Shown: positions 50,922-59,359, counted from the stretch's first letter. The stretch is DNA of 64,000 nucleotides from Paracoccus zhejiangensis (GCF_002847445.1 NZ_CP025430.1:2956001-3020000), one strand, 5' to 3'. Numbers and translations are program-made. Notes: generated from the sequence alone by a model not told the origin.

Positions 50922-52097
50922 ATGAGCGATATCGTCATCCTGTCCGGTGCGCGCACCGCCATTGGCACCTTCGGGGGCAGCCTTGCCGCCACGCCGCCGA
51001 TCGATCTGGCCGCCACCGTCACCAAGGCCGCGATCGAGCGTGCCGGCCTGACCCCCGACCAGATCGGCAACGTGGTCTTTGGCCATGTCATCAACACCGA
51101 ACCCCGCGACATGTATCTGAGCCGCGTGGCCATGCTGGATGCCGGCGTTCCCGACACCACCCCGGCGATGAACGTGAACCGGCTCTGCGGTTCGGGCGCG
51201 CAAGCCATCGTCTCGGCGGTGCAGTCGCTGGAACTGGGCGATGCCGATTTCGCCGTGGCGGGTGGCGCCGAAAGCATGAGTCGCGCGCCCTATGCGGTGC
51301 CGTCGGCGCGCTTTGGCGCCAAGATGGGCGACCAGAAGATGCTGGACATGATGACCGGCGCGCTGACCTGCCCGATGGGCACCGGCCATATGGGCGTGAC
51401 GGCGGAAAACGTTGCCGCCGAGAACCAGATCACCCGCGAGATGCAGGACGAATTCGCGCTGGAATCGCAAAAGCGGGCGGCGGCGGCGATTGCCGGGGGC
51501 TATTTCAAGGAGCAGATCGTTGCGGTCGAGATCAAGGGCCGCAAGGGGCCGCAGGTGTTTGATACGGACGAGCATCCCAAGGAAACCAGCCTCGAGAAAC
51601 TGGCCGGGCTGAAGACCGTGTTCCAGAAGGACGGCACGGTGACCGCGGGCAATGCAAGCGGCATCAATGACGGCGCTGCCGCCATCGTGCTGGCGCGGGC
51701 GGAAGCCGCCGAGGCTGCCGGGCTGAAGCCGCGCGCGAAGGTGCTGGGTTATGCCGTGGCCGGGGTGCCGGCGCGGATCATGGGCATCGGGCCGATCCCG
51801 GCGGTGCAGAAGCTGATGGAGAAGACCGGCCTGAAGGTCGAGGATTTCGATGTCATTGAATCGAATGAAGCTTTTGCCTCGCAGGCGCTGGCGGTCAGCA
51901 AGGAGCTGGGCTTTGACGCGGCCAAGGTGAACCCCAATGGCGGCGCCATCGCGCTGGGCCATCCGGTCGGCGCGACCGGGGCGATCCTGACGGTCAAGGC
52001 GCTGTATGAGCTGGAGCGGACCGGCGGCAAGATCGGCCTGATCACCATGTGCATCGGCGGTGGTCAGGGCATCGCCGTGGCGATCGAGCGGGTCTGA
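50922..52097 (+). CDS. Acetyl-CoA C-acetyltransferase (beta-ketothiolase)
   Basis: A 391-residue thiolase that condenses or cleaves acetoacetyl-CoA type substrates. The nucleophile is C89 in VNRLCGSGAQAIVSA, the base lies in GGAIALGHPVGATGA, and the second cysteine in TMCIGGGQG. The overall reading is nearer to BktB/PhaA-type biosynthetic thiolases than to FadA. The frame is open much further upstream, but ATG at 50922 with GGGGGAAA before it is the natural start. It stands alone, without phaB or fad genes nearby. Confidence 0.92.
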   Translation: MSDIVILSGARTAIGTFGGSLAATPPIDLAATVTKAAIERAGLTPDQIGNVVFGHVINTEPRDMYLSRVAMLDAGVPDTTPAMNVNRLCGSGAQAIVSAVQSLELGDADFAVAGGAESMSRAPYAVPSARFGAKMGDQKMLDMMTGALTCPMGTGHMGVTAENVAAENQITREMQDEFALESQKRAAAAIAGGYFKEQIVAVEIKGRKGPQVFDTDEHPKETSLEKLAGLKTVFQKDGTVTAGNASGINDGAAAIVLARAEAAEAAGLKPRAKVLGYAVAGVPARIMGIGPIPAVQKLMEKTGLKVEDFDVIESNEAFASQALAVSKELGFDAAKVNPNGGAIALGHPVGATGAILTVKALYELERTGGKIGLITMCIGGGQGIAVAIERV

Positions 52098-52130
52098 TCG
52101 TTCGGCACCGCGCAATTTGCGGAACAAGCG

Positions 52131-52163
52131 AGCGCCGCGTGGGGGAATACCCTGCGCGGCGCT
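52131..52163 (+). terminator. Terminator behind the thiolase gene
   Basis: AGCGCCGCG (52131-52139) pairs with CGCGGCGCT (52155-52163) around a 15-nt loop, followed by tccgtttc. It lies between the thiolase stop and the convergent HxlR-family gene end at 52170. Confidence 0.65.
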
Positions 52164-52169
52164 TCCGTT

Positions 52170-52535
52170 TCAGGGATCCTCGCGCGCGGACAGGACATGT
52201 TCCTGCCCCCATTCCCTGAGCGCCAGCAGGATCGGGGCCAGCGCCTGCCCCTTGGCGGTCAGCTCGTATTCGACCTTCGGCGGCACGACGGCATGGACGG
52301 TGCGGGTCAGGATGCCGTCAGCCTCGAGCTCGCGCAGCTGGTTGGTCAGCGTCCGCTGGGTGATCGATCCGACCGCGCGGCGGATCTCGCCAAAGCGCAG
52401 CTTGCCACCCAAGAGGTGGAACAGGATCACGCCCTTCCACTTACCACCGATGATTTCCAGCGCACCCTCGACGGCGCAGCCGCGGGACTGGTCATAGCGT
52501 TCGAAGCGCCGGGCGCGGGTGGGTGTGGTATCCAT
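52170..52535 (-). CDS. HxlR-family transcriptional regulator
   Basis: A 121-residue winged helix-turn-helix protein. The family pattern is clear: CAVEGALEIIGGKWKGVILFHLLGGKLRFGEIRRAVGSITQRTLTNQLRELEADGI, then VPPKVEYELTAKGQAL. The single cysteine near the N-terminus (SRGCAVE) is the usual redox or aldehyde-sensing position in this family. It is divergent from the flavin-binding protein gene over 112 bp and probably controls it. Confidence 0.92.
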   Translation of the reverse strand: MDTTPTRARRFERYDQSRGCAVEGALEIIGGKWKGVILFHLLGGKLRFGEIRRAVGSITQRTLTNQLRELEADGILTRTVHAVVPPKVEYELTAKGQALAPILLALREWGQEHVLSAREDP

Positions 52536-52647
52536 CGGGATAGTATGTACCAGAAAGCTGCGTTCTTGCGAAATGGATACGGAGGGCGCAGATGAATCGC
52601 ATCACCGAAACACGCCCCTGCGCGACATGCCGCAGCCCGGAGGTCCC

Positions 52648-53286
52648 ATGTCCGATTTCGACCGCTCGCCCGATTGCCTAGCCTTCTCGCCCGCCGTGCA
52701 GGCGGCGCAAACGCGGCTGGGATCGCGCCGCCTGTTCGAGGCGGCGCAATGGCCGATCGACATTTCGCCCGAACTGGAAAGCTTCATCGCCGCGCAGCGC
52801 AGCGTGTTTCTGGCCACGGCCAGCGCCGAAGGGCGGCCCTATGTCCAGCATCGCGGCGGCCCGCCGGGTTTCATCAGGCTGCTGGACAGCCGCACCCTCG
52901 CCATGGCCGACCTGCGCGGCAACCGGCAATATATCTCGCTGGGGAACCTGCCGGAGAACGACCGGGTCGAACTTTTCCTGATCGACTACATGCGCCGGCA
53001 GCGGGTGAAGATCTGGGGCCGGGGCCGGATGGTCGAGGATGACCCGGCGCTGGTCGCGCGCCTTCTGCCCGAGGGGGGGCGGGCGGATCGGGCGCTGGTG
53101 ATTGCGGTCGAGGCCTGGGACGTGAACTGTTCGCAACATATCCCGCAACGGTTTGAGGCGGAGGATGTGGCGCGGGCACTGGCCGCGCGCGAGGCGCGGA
53201 TTGCGGAATTGGAGCGCGAGGTGGCGGTGTTGCAGCAGCAGCTAGCGGTGCGGGAGGTGTGCGGGGATGATTTGTGGGAGGGGTAG
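52648..53286 (+). CDS. Pyridoxamine 5'-phosphate oxidase-family flavin-binding protein
   Basis: A 212-residue split-barrel protein. FIAAQRSVFLATASAEGRPYVQHRGGPPGFIRLLD and TLAMADLRGNRQYISLGNLPENDRVELFLIDY form the FMN/F420-binding core. The last 40 residues (ARALAAREARIAELEREVAVLQQQ) are a predicted coiled coil, probably for oligomerisation. GGAGG just before ATG at 52648 decides the start over the long upstream frame. It is divergent from an HxlR regulator, a common pairing for small redox proteins. The substrate is unknown. Confidence 0.85.
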   Translation: MSDFDRSPDCLAFSPAVQAAQTRLGSRRLFEAAQWPIDISPELESFIAAQRSVFLATASAEGRPYVQHRGGPPGFIRLLDSRTLAMADLRGNRQYISLGNLPENDRVELFLIDYMRRQRVKIWGRGRMVEDDPALVARLLPEGGRADRALVIAVEAWDVNCSQHIPQRFEAEDVARALAAREARIAELEREVAVLQQQLAVREVCGDDLWEG

Positions 53287-53336
53287 GGGGTGGTTGAGGG
53301 AAGGTGCGTGCGAGCACGCAGCCTACGATTGCGCGA

Positions 53337-53627
53337 TCACCTAAATATCCTCTGCAAATCCCGTGATCCGTGCAGCACCCTGACAATCTGCACGTCCTCC
53401 CTGGCATCAAGGAAGAAGATCAGGTAGCGGCCGTGTCGAGCTGACCGCAGCCCTTTGCGCACATCGTCGCGCGCGGGGAAGCTTGCGGGGTGCTCGGCCG
53501 CTTGACGCATCTTGGCCTCGATCTCGGCCAGGAACGACAGGGCGCGCCCAGGATTGTCCTGGGCAATGAAATCACCGATCTCGATCATGTCAGCGCGCGC
53601 GGCGGGCAATATCACCAGGCGCGGCAC
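53337..53627 (-). CDS. parE: ParE-family toxin
   Basis: A 96-residue RelE/ParE-superfamily toxin: LVILPAARADMIEIGDFIAQDN at the start, PASFPARDDVRKGLRSARHGRYLIFF in the middle, and VQIVRVLHGSRDLQRIF at the end, the ParE layout with the R-V-L-H-G-x-R-D motif. ParE toxins inhibit DNA gyrase. It starts 3 bp after the antitoxin gene, so the two form an operon. It appears intact. Confidence 0.92.
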   Translation of the reverse strand: MPRLVILPAARADMIEIGDFIAQDNPGRALSFLAEIEAKMRQAAEHPASFPARDDVRKGLRSARHGRYLIFFLDAREDVQIVRVLHGSRDLQRIFR

Positions 53628-53630
53628 GGA

Positions 53631-53894
53631 TCAGGACTTCGCCCCATAGCGCGCGCGGAGTTCGGCAAACACCTGATCCGCCGGGATGCCCGGTCCACTG
53701 TCCAACCCTGCCTTGATCGCGGCCCGCAGGGCTTCCAACTCGCGCCGCTCCGTATCCCTGTTGCGAGTCCAGTCGCGCAGTGCTTCGCGGACAATCTCGC
53801 TGGCCGAAGCATATTCTCCGCCGGCAACGGTCTGGCGAAGGGTCTCGGCCATCTCGGAGGGCATCGTGATCGTCAGTCTTTCGACAGCACCCAT
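53631..53894 (-). CDS. parD: ParD-family antitoxin
   Basis: An 87-residue antitoxin. The N-terminal ribbon-helix-helix (ERLTITMPSEMAETLRQTVAGGEYASASEIVREALRDW) binds DNA, and the C-terminal half (LEALRAAIKAGLDSGPGIPADQVFAELRARY) wraps the toxin. It precedes parE in a two-gene operon. A perfect ATCATA/TATGAT palindrome lies 31 bp upstream, the expected autoregulatory operator. Confidence 0.92.
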   Translation of the reverse strand: MGAVERLTITMPSEMAETLRQTVAGGEYASASEIVREALRDWTRNRDTERRELEALRAAIKAGLDSGPGIPADQVFAELRARYGAKS

Positions 53895-53924
53895 AGCGGC
53901 ACCTCTTCAGTGGCAGCATACAAT

Positions 53925-53938
53925 ATCATACTTATGAT
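53925..53938. promoter_or_regulatory. parDE operator palindrome
   Basis: ATCATA-CT-TATGAT is a perfect 6-bp inverted repeat with a 2-bp spacer. A further catac/gtatg arm at about 53917-53922 extends the pattern. On the minus strand it overlaps AT-rich -10-like bases just upstream of parD, where ribbon-helix-helix antitoxins repress their operons. Confidence 0.65.
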
Positions 53939-54116
53939 GCGGCAATGTGCAAGAGTGGCGCCATCGGCTTTTGTTTCGTTGCAAGGTTGCGAGTCCACCT
54001 GGGTCATTTTTCGCGCGCCGATCACTTGCCCGGCGGTGGTATGGAATCTGGCAGGTCAGGAGCTGCGGGCTCTTTCGAAACTGGGGCGAAAGTCGAGAAG
54101 GACCAAATGCCCCCCC
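53939..54116. other. Intergenic stretch without a recognisable gene
   Basis: Between the parDE operator and the terminator of the small unit I find only short frames on either strand, none with a convincing ribosome site or codon pattern. No repeat or RNA gene was recognised here. It may include remains of an insertion point of the toxin-antitoxin module. Confidence 0.4.
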
Positions 54117-54312
54117 AAAAAATGAAACGGGCCGCCCGAAGCAAGCGGCCCGCGAGTTCCACGGAGATGGTCCGGTTAGGGATGGATAAGATCCGTCCGG
54201 TCCCAATCAGGGTTTACGACCTTTAGGGCTGCCCTCAGGCCACGGCCCCCCTGACTGTTCCGACACCTCTCTCCAATATCACTCTCGACACTGGACCACC
54301 TCCTTTCAATTG
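54117..54312 (-). ncRNA. Putative small structured transcript with its own terminator
   Basis: On the minus strand a TATAAC box (54324-54319) predicts a start near 54312. The unit then holds a near-perfect anti-16S sequence, an 18-codon ORF (54291-54235), a hairpin ATCC-G-TCC/GGATGGAT region (54198-54180), and a terminator of CGGGCCGC/GCGGCCCG (54128-54152) followed by TTTCATTTTTT. No -35 at ideal spacing is visible; a TTGACA at 54358-54353 is too far. It is about 195 nt and may be a small RNA, a peptide mRNA, or both. Confidence 0.5.
54235..54291 (-). CDS. Putative 18-residue peptide ORF with extreme Shine-Dalgarno
   Basis: GTG-TCG-AGA... to TGA encodes MSRVILERGVGTVRGAVA. The sequence GAAAGGAGGTG ends 6 bases before the GTG and complements 11 consecutive bases of the conserved 16S rRNA 3' end; GGAGG is 7 bases from the start, the ideal distance. 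After one mismatch, tcc continues the complementarity. I do not recognise the peptide. Such strong initiation signals on a tiny frame, with a private terminator downstream, argue that it is translated. It could also serve only as a regulatory ribosome-binding site. Confidence 0.5.
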   Translation of the reverse strand: MSRVILERGVGTVRGAVA

Positions 54313-54358
54313 GTTGCCGTTATACCTGAAAGGGTGCCACAGTTTCGAAATCTGTCAA

Positions 54359-54970
54359 TCAGATTTCTTGAGTCTTGCTCAACAAATTGTTGACGATGAC
54401 GCGATAGGGCACAAGGGCAAGTATGGCCTGCGCCAGCTTGACCAGCCAGTCGGCCGCCGCCAGCGACACCCAGAGCGGTGCCTGCGGGCCAATGCCCAGA
54501 AGCGGCAGGGACTCGTTGGCCCAGCTGACATCATCGCTGGGGCTGATGAAGCTGAGCCCGCCGGCAAAGGCGATCGAGAAGAAGATCAGCGTGTCGGTGG
54601 CCGATCCGACCAGCGTCGAGGCCAGGGGCGCGCGCCACCAACTGCCGTCGCGCAGCCGGTTGAAGATGGTCACGTCCAGAAGCTGCGCGGTCAGGAAGGC
54701 GAGGCCCGAGGCCAGTGCGATCCTTAGCGTCGTCGCGCCGGCGCCGGCGGCGACCAGCGAGCAGGCGACGCCGATGACGAAGCCCGACAGCACCACCCGG
54801 CGGGCGGCAGCGGCGCCATAGACGCGGTTCATGACATCGGTGACGAGGAAGGCGATGGGGTAGCTGATCGCGCCCCAGGTCAGCCAGTTGCCCAGCTGGT
54901 GCTGGACAAGGATATTCGAGGCCACGACGATCGCGGCCATGGCAAGGATGCCGGGGAAGTAACGGGTCAT
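54359..54970 (-). CDS. yhhQ: Queuosine precursor transporter (YhhQ/VUT family)
   Basis: A 203-residue inner-membrane protein with about six helices that imports queuine-pathway precursors for tRNA modification. The family core is ISYPIAFLVTDVMNRVYGAAAARRVVLSGF, followed by LDVTIFNRLRDGSWWRAPLASTLVGSATDTLIFFSIAF, where the L-D-x-x-F and G-S-x-x-D-T motifs are typical. It ends in LVPYRVIVNNLLSKTQ. A good promoter and a hairpin over its ribosome site lie upstream. Confidence 0.92.
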   Translation of the reverse strand: MTRYFPGILAMAAIVVASNILVQHQLGNWLTWGAISYPIAFLVTDVMNRVYGAAAARRVVLSGFVIGVACSLVAAGAGATTLRIALASGLAFLTAQLLDVTIFNRLRDGSWWRAPLASTLVGSATDTLIFFSIAFAGGLSFISPSDDVSWANESLPLLGIGPQAPLWVSLAAADWLVKLAQAILALVPYRVIVNNLLSKTQEI

Positions 54971-55055
54971 AGGGTTTCCGTTTTACAAGGTGGCGGAAGA
55001 ACTCGGCCCATCATCGGGCAGGGGGCGCATACGCCCTGGACCCGGCCCTTGTCAA
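54971..55055 (-). promoter_or_regulatory. Promoter and hairpin leader of the queuosine precursor transporter
   Basis: On the minus strand TTGACA (55055-55050) and TATGCG (55031-55026) are 18 bp apart. The roughly 50-nt leader contains GCCC-GATGAT-GGGC and then TTCCG...CGGAA (about 54995-54978), whose right arm includes the GGAA that serves as ribosome site before the ATG. The start could thus be masked. It does not match a known preQ1 riboswitch class that I can recognise. Confidence 0.5.
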
Positions 55056-55078
55056 TGAACTGCGCCAATGTCCGCGGG

Positions 55079-55987
55079 TCACTCGCGCAGGCGGTATTCC
55101 ACCAGTTCGGTGCGCTGGACGAACAGGAAGTTGTCGTCCGAGATCATGGTCAGCCGGATGCCCTGCCCGTCGGACCAAACCGAGAGCCCCTCGAGATTGT
55201 CATATTGCAGGGGCCGAGTGGTCAGCAGCACCTCGCCCGCGCTGATGCTGTCGGGGCCAAGGTCAAAGCGGCGGACGCGCGAGGCAAAGCCGAGGATGCC
55301 GTGAAAACTGCGCTCGAGCAGGTAAAGCCGCCCGTCGGGGCCGATATCGGCACCCACCGGCAGCCAGTCGCCATCGCGCGAGATCTCGAACGGCTGGTCC
55401 CACTGACCGTCACGATAGCGCAGCACCGGAAAGGGCCGCCCCTCGGCGCCCGAGCGTTCCGGCATGGTCAGCAGCGTGCCGTCGGGCTGGATGGCGAGTG
55501 CCTCCATCCCCGAATTCACCCGCAAACGCGCCTCGGGCGGGGGCTTGCGGATGCGCTTGGCCGGCTGATCGGGCGTGTCATAGCGGGCGAGGCGGTCCAG
55601 CCCCTCGAAGCTGACCCAGATGGTGCCGTCCTGCGCCAGTGCCAGGCCTTCGCTGTCGCCCGTGCGACCGGGCGGCAGGGGATTGCCCTTGCTGTCGGCC
55701 AGGTGGCTGCGCCCGGCGATGTTCATCCCGCGAATCCGTCCCGAGGCATCGCGGTCGATGCTGCCCCAATAAAGGAACGCACGGTCGGACAGGGCATGGA
55801 AACCCAAGCCGTCATCGCTGATCTCGAGGCCGGAAAAGCCTCCGAAATCCGGATCCTCCTGCGGCGAGGACCAGACATAGGTCGCGACATAGTCGAGACT
55901 GGCTGCGACCGCGGGCGATGCCGCGGCCATCAGGACAGTCAGGAACGTGCCGAGAAGACCTAGCGCGCTGTGCCGATAACCTGGCAT
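55079..55987 (-). CDS. Exported esterase-like phytase-family beta-propeller protein
   Basis: A 302-residue secreted protein with a signal peptide ([21 protein letters not shown]). The mature part is the phytase-like fold: [73 protein letters not shown] and [27 protein letters not shown], the repeated E-x-L/E-G-L motifs of the family. It overlaps the end of mepA by 28 bp. Substrate unknown; a phosphoester or calcium-dependent activity is possible. Confidence 0.85.
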   Translation of the reverse strand: MPGYRHSALGLLGTFLTVLMAAASPAVAASLDYVATYVWSSPQEDPDFGGFSGLEISDDGLGFHALSDRAFLYWGSIDRDASGRIRGMNIAGRSHLADSKGNPLPPGRTGDSEGLALAQDGTIWVSFEGLDRLARYDTPDQPAKRIRKPPPEARLRVNSGMEALAIQPDGTLLTMPERSGAEGRPFPVLRYRDGQWDQPFEISRDGDWLPVGADIGPDGRLYLLERSFHGILGFASRVRRFDLGPDSISAGEVLLTTRPLQYDNLEGLSVWSDGQGIRLTMISDDNFLFVQRTELVEYRLRE

Positions 55988-56844
55988 TGCCTCGGCATTT
56001 CGCTCAGTCGGAAGCTGCGGGGATGGCGATAGTTCGGGTCGGCCTGGCCCTTCGGCCGGGTCGAGGGGTTGGCGCGATAGGCGAGCTCCTGCATCGCATC
56101 GCCGCAGCCATTGTCATTGCCCGACAGCTGCGCCACCGGCGTCGCCGGGTTGCTGCAGCCGGAATTGCCGCGCGGGCAGTGCAGCCGGACATGGAAGTGA
56201 TAGTCGTGGTTCGGTGTCGGGCGCAGCTTCTGCAGCCAGGCGCCACGATTGCCATTCGCCTTGCACATCGCCACCTTGATGGCCGCGTCAAGGAAGATAC
56301 GGTCGACGCGCGGGTCCATCGCCGCCGACTGGATCAGCGCACCATGCGCCGGCGTCCAGTAACGCGACAGGCCGAGGCCGTTCGGTGCGACGACCGAGAC
56401 CGAGGAAATGCTCTCCCGCTGCGAGGGCGAGAGGCGTAGACTTTGCGGCATCAGCATCCAGATATCGGCATCGAGGCCCAGCTGATGGCTGGCATGGCCG
56501 CTGATCATCGGGCCACCGCGCGGCTGGCTCATGTCGCCGATATAGAGGCCGCGCCAGCCCATCTTTGTGGCCGCTTGCGACAGGCCGACGAGGTAATTGA
56601 CCAACTCGGGATGGCCCCAGTTGCGGTTGCGCGACAGGCGCATCGCCTGCCAGGTCGGCCCGCTTTCGGGCAGGGCCATGCCGCCGTTGAAGCAACCCTT
56701 GCTGTAGCTGCCGATCGAGACGGGCTGGCCGCCGGTCGGGCCACCGACGCGGCCAAAGACATCCTTTGCCAGCGGCGATTGCGCCGCAGCAGGCAGGGCC
56801 ATGCCGATCAGAACGGCGGCCGTTGTCAGAATTTTGCGGATCAC
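55960..56844 (-). CDS. mepA: Penicillin-insensitive murein endopeptidase
   Basis: MepA cuts peptide cross-links in peptidoglycan. The 294-residue protein has a signal peptide ([22 protein letters not shown]), then [21 protein letters not shown], the zinc motifs [14 protein letters not shown] and [12 protein letters not shown], and the cysteine-rich [20 protein letters not shown] end that forms disulfides. GTG at 56844 with GGGAGAGGC upstream overlaps the stop of the MFS gene (GTGA), so the longer frame is rejected. Confidence 0.93.
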   Translation of the reverse strand: MIRKILTTAAVLIGMALPAAAQSPLAKDVFGRVGGPTGGQPVSIGSYSKGCFNGGMALPESGPTWQAMRLSRNRNWGHPELVNYLVGLSQAATKMGWRGLYIGDMSQPRGGPMISGHASHQLGLDADIWMLMPQSLRLSPSQRESISSVSVVAPNGLGLSRYWTPAHGALIQSAAMDPRVDRIFLDAAIKVAMCKANGNRGAWLQKLRPTPNHDYHFHVRLHCPRGNSGCSNPATPVAQLSGNDNGCGDAMQELAYRANPSTRPKGQADPNYRHPRSFRLSEMPRQCQVIGTAR

Positions 56845-58199
56845 TGCTGTGCCTCTCCCTCTGCTTTGACCCAATGTAGCAGGACCAGTGACAGAAGGAA
56901 CATCACGATCAGCGGAGAGATGCCGATGCGCTGGTTGCCGGTGATCTCGGTGACCACGGCGACCAGGAAGGGGGCGAGGAAGGCCGTCGCCTTGCCGGAA
57001 AGGGCAAATAGGCCGAAAGCCTCGGTGGCCTTTTCCGGCGTGGTGTGGCGCACCATCATCGTCCGGCTAGCCGATTGCAGAACCCCACCGGCGCCGCCGA
57101 TCACCACGCCGCAGGCAAAGAAGATGGCATCGGGCAGACGCGAGCCCTCGGCCAGCGGAATGCCGAAGAGCGTGGTCCGGTCCATGCCGACGATCACCAC
57201 GCAGACCGCCATCAGCGCGAACGTGCAGGCGATGATGACGGGTTTCGGGCCAAAGGCCTTGTCGGCCCGGCCGCCCAGATGCGAGATTACCGCCGCCGCC
57301 AGCGCCGACACCACGCCGAAGACGCCCGACAGGAAGACCGGCCAGCCCAGCACCGTTCCGGCATAGATGCCGCCAAAGGCATAAATGGCATTCAGCGCAT
57401 CGCGCGAGAACATCGACGAGATGAGCCATGCGGTCAGCGATTGCCGCTGGCCGAGGCTGACCAGAAGCCGCCACAGGTCCGAGAGCGTCTGGCCCATGCT
57501 GAAGGACTGGCGGGGCAGTCGCGGCTCTTTCACCCAGAGGAAGAAGGGGATCATGAAGACCACATACCAGATCGCGGTGAAGGGCCCGGCAAAGCGGGTG
57601 CCCTCGCGCAGCTCTGGATCGAGGCCGAAAAGTGGTCTGATGCCGATCAGGGTGTGGCCGGTGCGCGGGTTCTCGGCGAAGAACAGCAGCATGATGACCA
57701 GCGCCACCAGCCCGCCGGCATAGCCAAACGCATAGCCGCTGCCCGAGATGCGGCCGATCTCGTCCTCGGGGGCCAGGGCGGGCAGAAGCGCATTGGTGAA
57801 GATGGTGGCGAATTCCATGCCGATCATGCCGATGCCGAACCAGATCAGCGCCATCACCAGGTCCGGCTGGACCGGGGCCAGGTACCATAGGCCAAGCGAG
57901 CCGATGATATAGAAGGCGGAGAAGATCCAGATCCACAGCATCCGCCGCCCGGTGGTGTCGGCAATGGCGCCGAGGATCGGGGCCAGAACGGCGATGATGA
58001 CCCCCGAGATCGAGAGACCCATGCCCCAGAGCGCCTGTGCCTCGGCCCCGGCGATGGTCGCGCTTTCGCCCATGGCGATGTAATGGGTCTTGGCGATCTC
58101 GCCGAAGTAGATCGAGAAGATGAAGGTCAGAAGCAGCGTCGAAAAGGGCTGACTGGCCCAGTCAAAGAACCACCAACCCCAGATGCGCTTGCGGTTCAT
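56841..58199 (-). CDS. UMF1/Atg22-type MFS transporter
   Basis: A 452-residue membrane protein with about twelve helices. It starts RKRIWGWWFFDWASQPFSTLLLTFIFSIYF, the signature of the UMF1 (Atg22-like) MFS group. MGLSISGVIIAVLAPILGAIADTTGRRMLWIW carries the usual G-x-x-x-D-x-x-G-R-R loop. Bacterial members are thought to export amino acids or related solutes, but the substrate is not known. It leads a leftward set with mepA and the phytase-like gene. A palindromic repeat copy lies just upstream. Confidence 0.85.
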   Translation of the reverse strand: MNRKRIWGWWFFDWASQPFSTLLLTFIFSIYFGEIAKTHYIAMGESATIAGAEAQALWGMGLSISGVIIAVLAPILGAIADTTGRRMLWIWIFSAFYIIGSLGLWYLAPVQPDLVMALIWFGIGMIGMEFATIFTNALLPALAPEDEIGRISGSGYAFGYAGGLVALVIMLLFFAENPRTGHTLIGIRPLFGLDPELREGTRFAGPFTAIWYVVFMIPFFLWVKEPRLPRQSFSMGQTLSDLWRLLVSLGQRQSLTAWLISSMFSRDALNAIYAFGGIYAGTVLGWPVFLSGVFGVVSALAAAVISHLGGRADKAFGPKPVIIACTFALMAVCVVIVGMDRTTLFGIPLAEGSRLPDAIFFACGVVIGGAGGVLQSASRTMMVRHTTPEKATEAFGLFALSGKATAFLAPFLVAVVTEITGNQRIGISPLIVMFLLSLVLLHWVKAEGEAQQ

Positions 58200-58217
58200 G
58201 ATGGCCCTTCTTGGTTC

Positions 58218-58266
58218 CGTTCTTCTTCACCGAAATCTTTCGGGGGTCCGGGGTCAGCCCCCCGGC
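58218..58266 (-). repeat. GC-rich palindromic repeat, copy 3
   Basis: On the minus strand the order is GGGGGGCTGACCCCGG, ACCCCCGAAAG, then ATTTCGGTGAAGAAGAACGG, the same hairpin-then-tail plan as the copy at 33917. It lies in the 107-bp gap between the thioesterase stop and the MFS start. Confidence 0.65.
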
Positions 58267-58306
58267 CTCTCCTTCGCTTCGGCGTCGCCATAAGGCCAAA
58301 TGCCGG

Positions 58307-58891
58307 TCAGGCTGGCAAGATGCCTTTCGTGACATCCTTTACGTCATCCCTGACGTCGGGGGGCAGGACCGGGGGCCAGGGGCGCAACGCGTCGGCTGCG
58401 ATCCAGGCCTGCACCCAGTCCGGCAGGGGCGGGCTTTCAGGATTGGCTCCGGTCGCGGCGAGCAGTTCAACGGGCGGGACGATGCCCTTGGCGCCGGTGA
58501 TGGCCGAACGGATCAGGATGTGGTTGCAGCATTCGCCCTTCCGCCACATCGACTGCTCCATATAGATGAAGCGGTCGTCCCACCCGATGGCGCGGCTGAG
58601 CATGGTGAACCGTTGGAACGCCTTGATGCGGCGGCGGTAGCGGACCGAATTGCCGGCGACGGTGATGCCCCAGCCGCGCGTCTTCAACGTGCCAATCAGC
58701 CCGGTGCGCGAGGCGAGCGGGATGCGGCCCAGATCGTAAAGCGTCAGGGTGCGGCCATTGTTCAGCTCGATCCAGGGATCGAGATCCCAGGGCCAGCACA
58801 TATGGGTTGAGACATGGGTGCCGGTGAAGTCGAGCGGCGGGGCCGAGCGGAACTTGACCATTTCCTTGACGAAGCGAATGAGGGGATACAT
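58307..58891 (-). CDS. Thioesterase-superfamily (hot-dog) protein
   Basis: A 194-residue hot-dog-fold protein. The reading MCWPWDLDPWIELNNGRTLTLYDLGRIPLASRTGLIGTL has the D-x-D-x-x-x-H/E-L-N-N-x-x-Y type pattern of acyl-CoA thioesterases; RWGITVAGNSVRYRRRIKAFQRF and FIYMEQSMWRKGECCNHILIRSAI supply the following strands. ATG at 58891 follows AAAGGG. Its role is likely acyl-CoA hydrolysis, but the chain length preference is unknown. The longer frame to 59131 is not supported. Confidence 0.82.
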   Translation of the reverse strand: MYPLIRFVKEMVKFRSAPPLDFTGTHVSTHMCWPWDLDPWIELNNGRTLTLYDLGRIPLASRTGLIGTLKTRGWGITVAGNSVRYRRRIKAFQRFTMLSRAIGWDDRFIYMEQSMWRKGECCNHILIRSAITGAKGIVPPVELLAATGANPESPPLPDWVQAWIAADALRPWPPVLPPDVRDDVKDVTKGILPA

Positions 58892-59065
58892 CGACCGGCC
58901 CTTTCCTGTCTCTCTGCCCCCTGACCTGACGCTGCCTGACGCGAAGGTCAATCGCGACCCTGCGGCAATCGGCCCCCTTGTGCCATGCCCGGCTTGCACG
59001 GCGGGCGCGGCGCGGCCATACAGGGCCAAATTCGCGAATGACCGAGCAGGAAGGAACGACACGGG

Positions 59066-59359
59066 ATGACGACGCTGTATCAGGCGCTGATGCTGATCCT
59101 CGATGTGATCTGGTTCATCATGATCGTCCATATCATCATGTCCTGGCTGATCAACTTCCAGGTGCTGAACCTGCGCCAGCCGCTGGTCGCGCAGCTTTGG
59201 GACGGGCTGAACCGCCTGCTCGAGCCGATCTATGGCCCGGTTCGCCGCATCCTGCCGAATACCGGCGCGCTGGACCTGGCGCCGCTGGTGGTCTTCATCA
59301 TCATCATCATCCTGCGTCAGGCCCTGGCCAATAATGCGGGCCTGTTCCTCGGCTACTGA
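59066..59359 (+). CDS. YggT-family membrane protein
   Basis: A 97-residue inner-membrane protein with two hydrophobic segments (LILDVIWFIMIVHIIMSWLINF and LDLAPLVVFIIIIILRQALA). The middle ILGPVRRILPNTGALDLAPL-like stretch is the family signature (PxRRxxPxxGxxDxxP). YggT proteins are linked with osmotic stress and cell division in other bacteria. Its stop overlaps the recQ start (TGATG). Confidence 0.9.
   Translation: MTTLYQALMLILDVIWFIMIVHIIMSWLINFQVLNLRQPLVAQLWDGLNRLLEPIYGPVRRILPNTGALDLAPLVVFIIIIILRQALANNAGLFLGY

Noticed and set aside
53337..53894. Toxin-antitoxin pair as evidence of a mobile island
   Set aside because: No integrase, insertion sequence, tRNA or direct repeats flank it; the genes are intact but isolated.
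54292..54310. Plus-strand ggaccacctcctttcaattgg resembling the 3' end of 16S rRNA
   Set aside because: No other 16S sequence is nearby; it is better explained as an extended Shine-Dalgarno on the minus strand.
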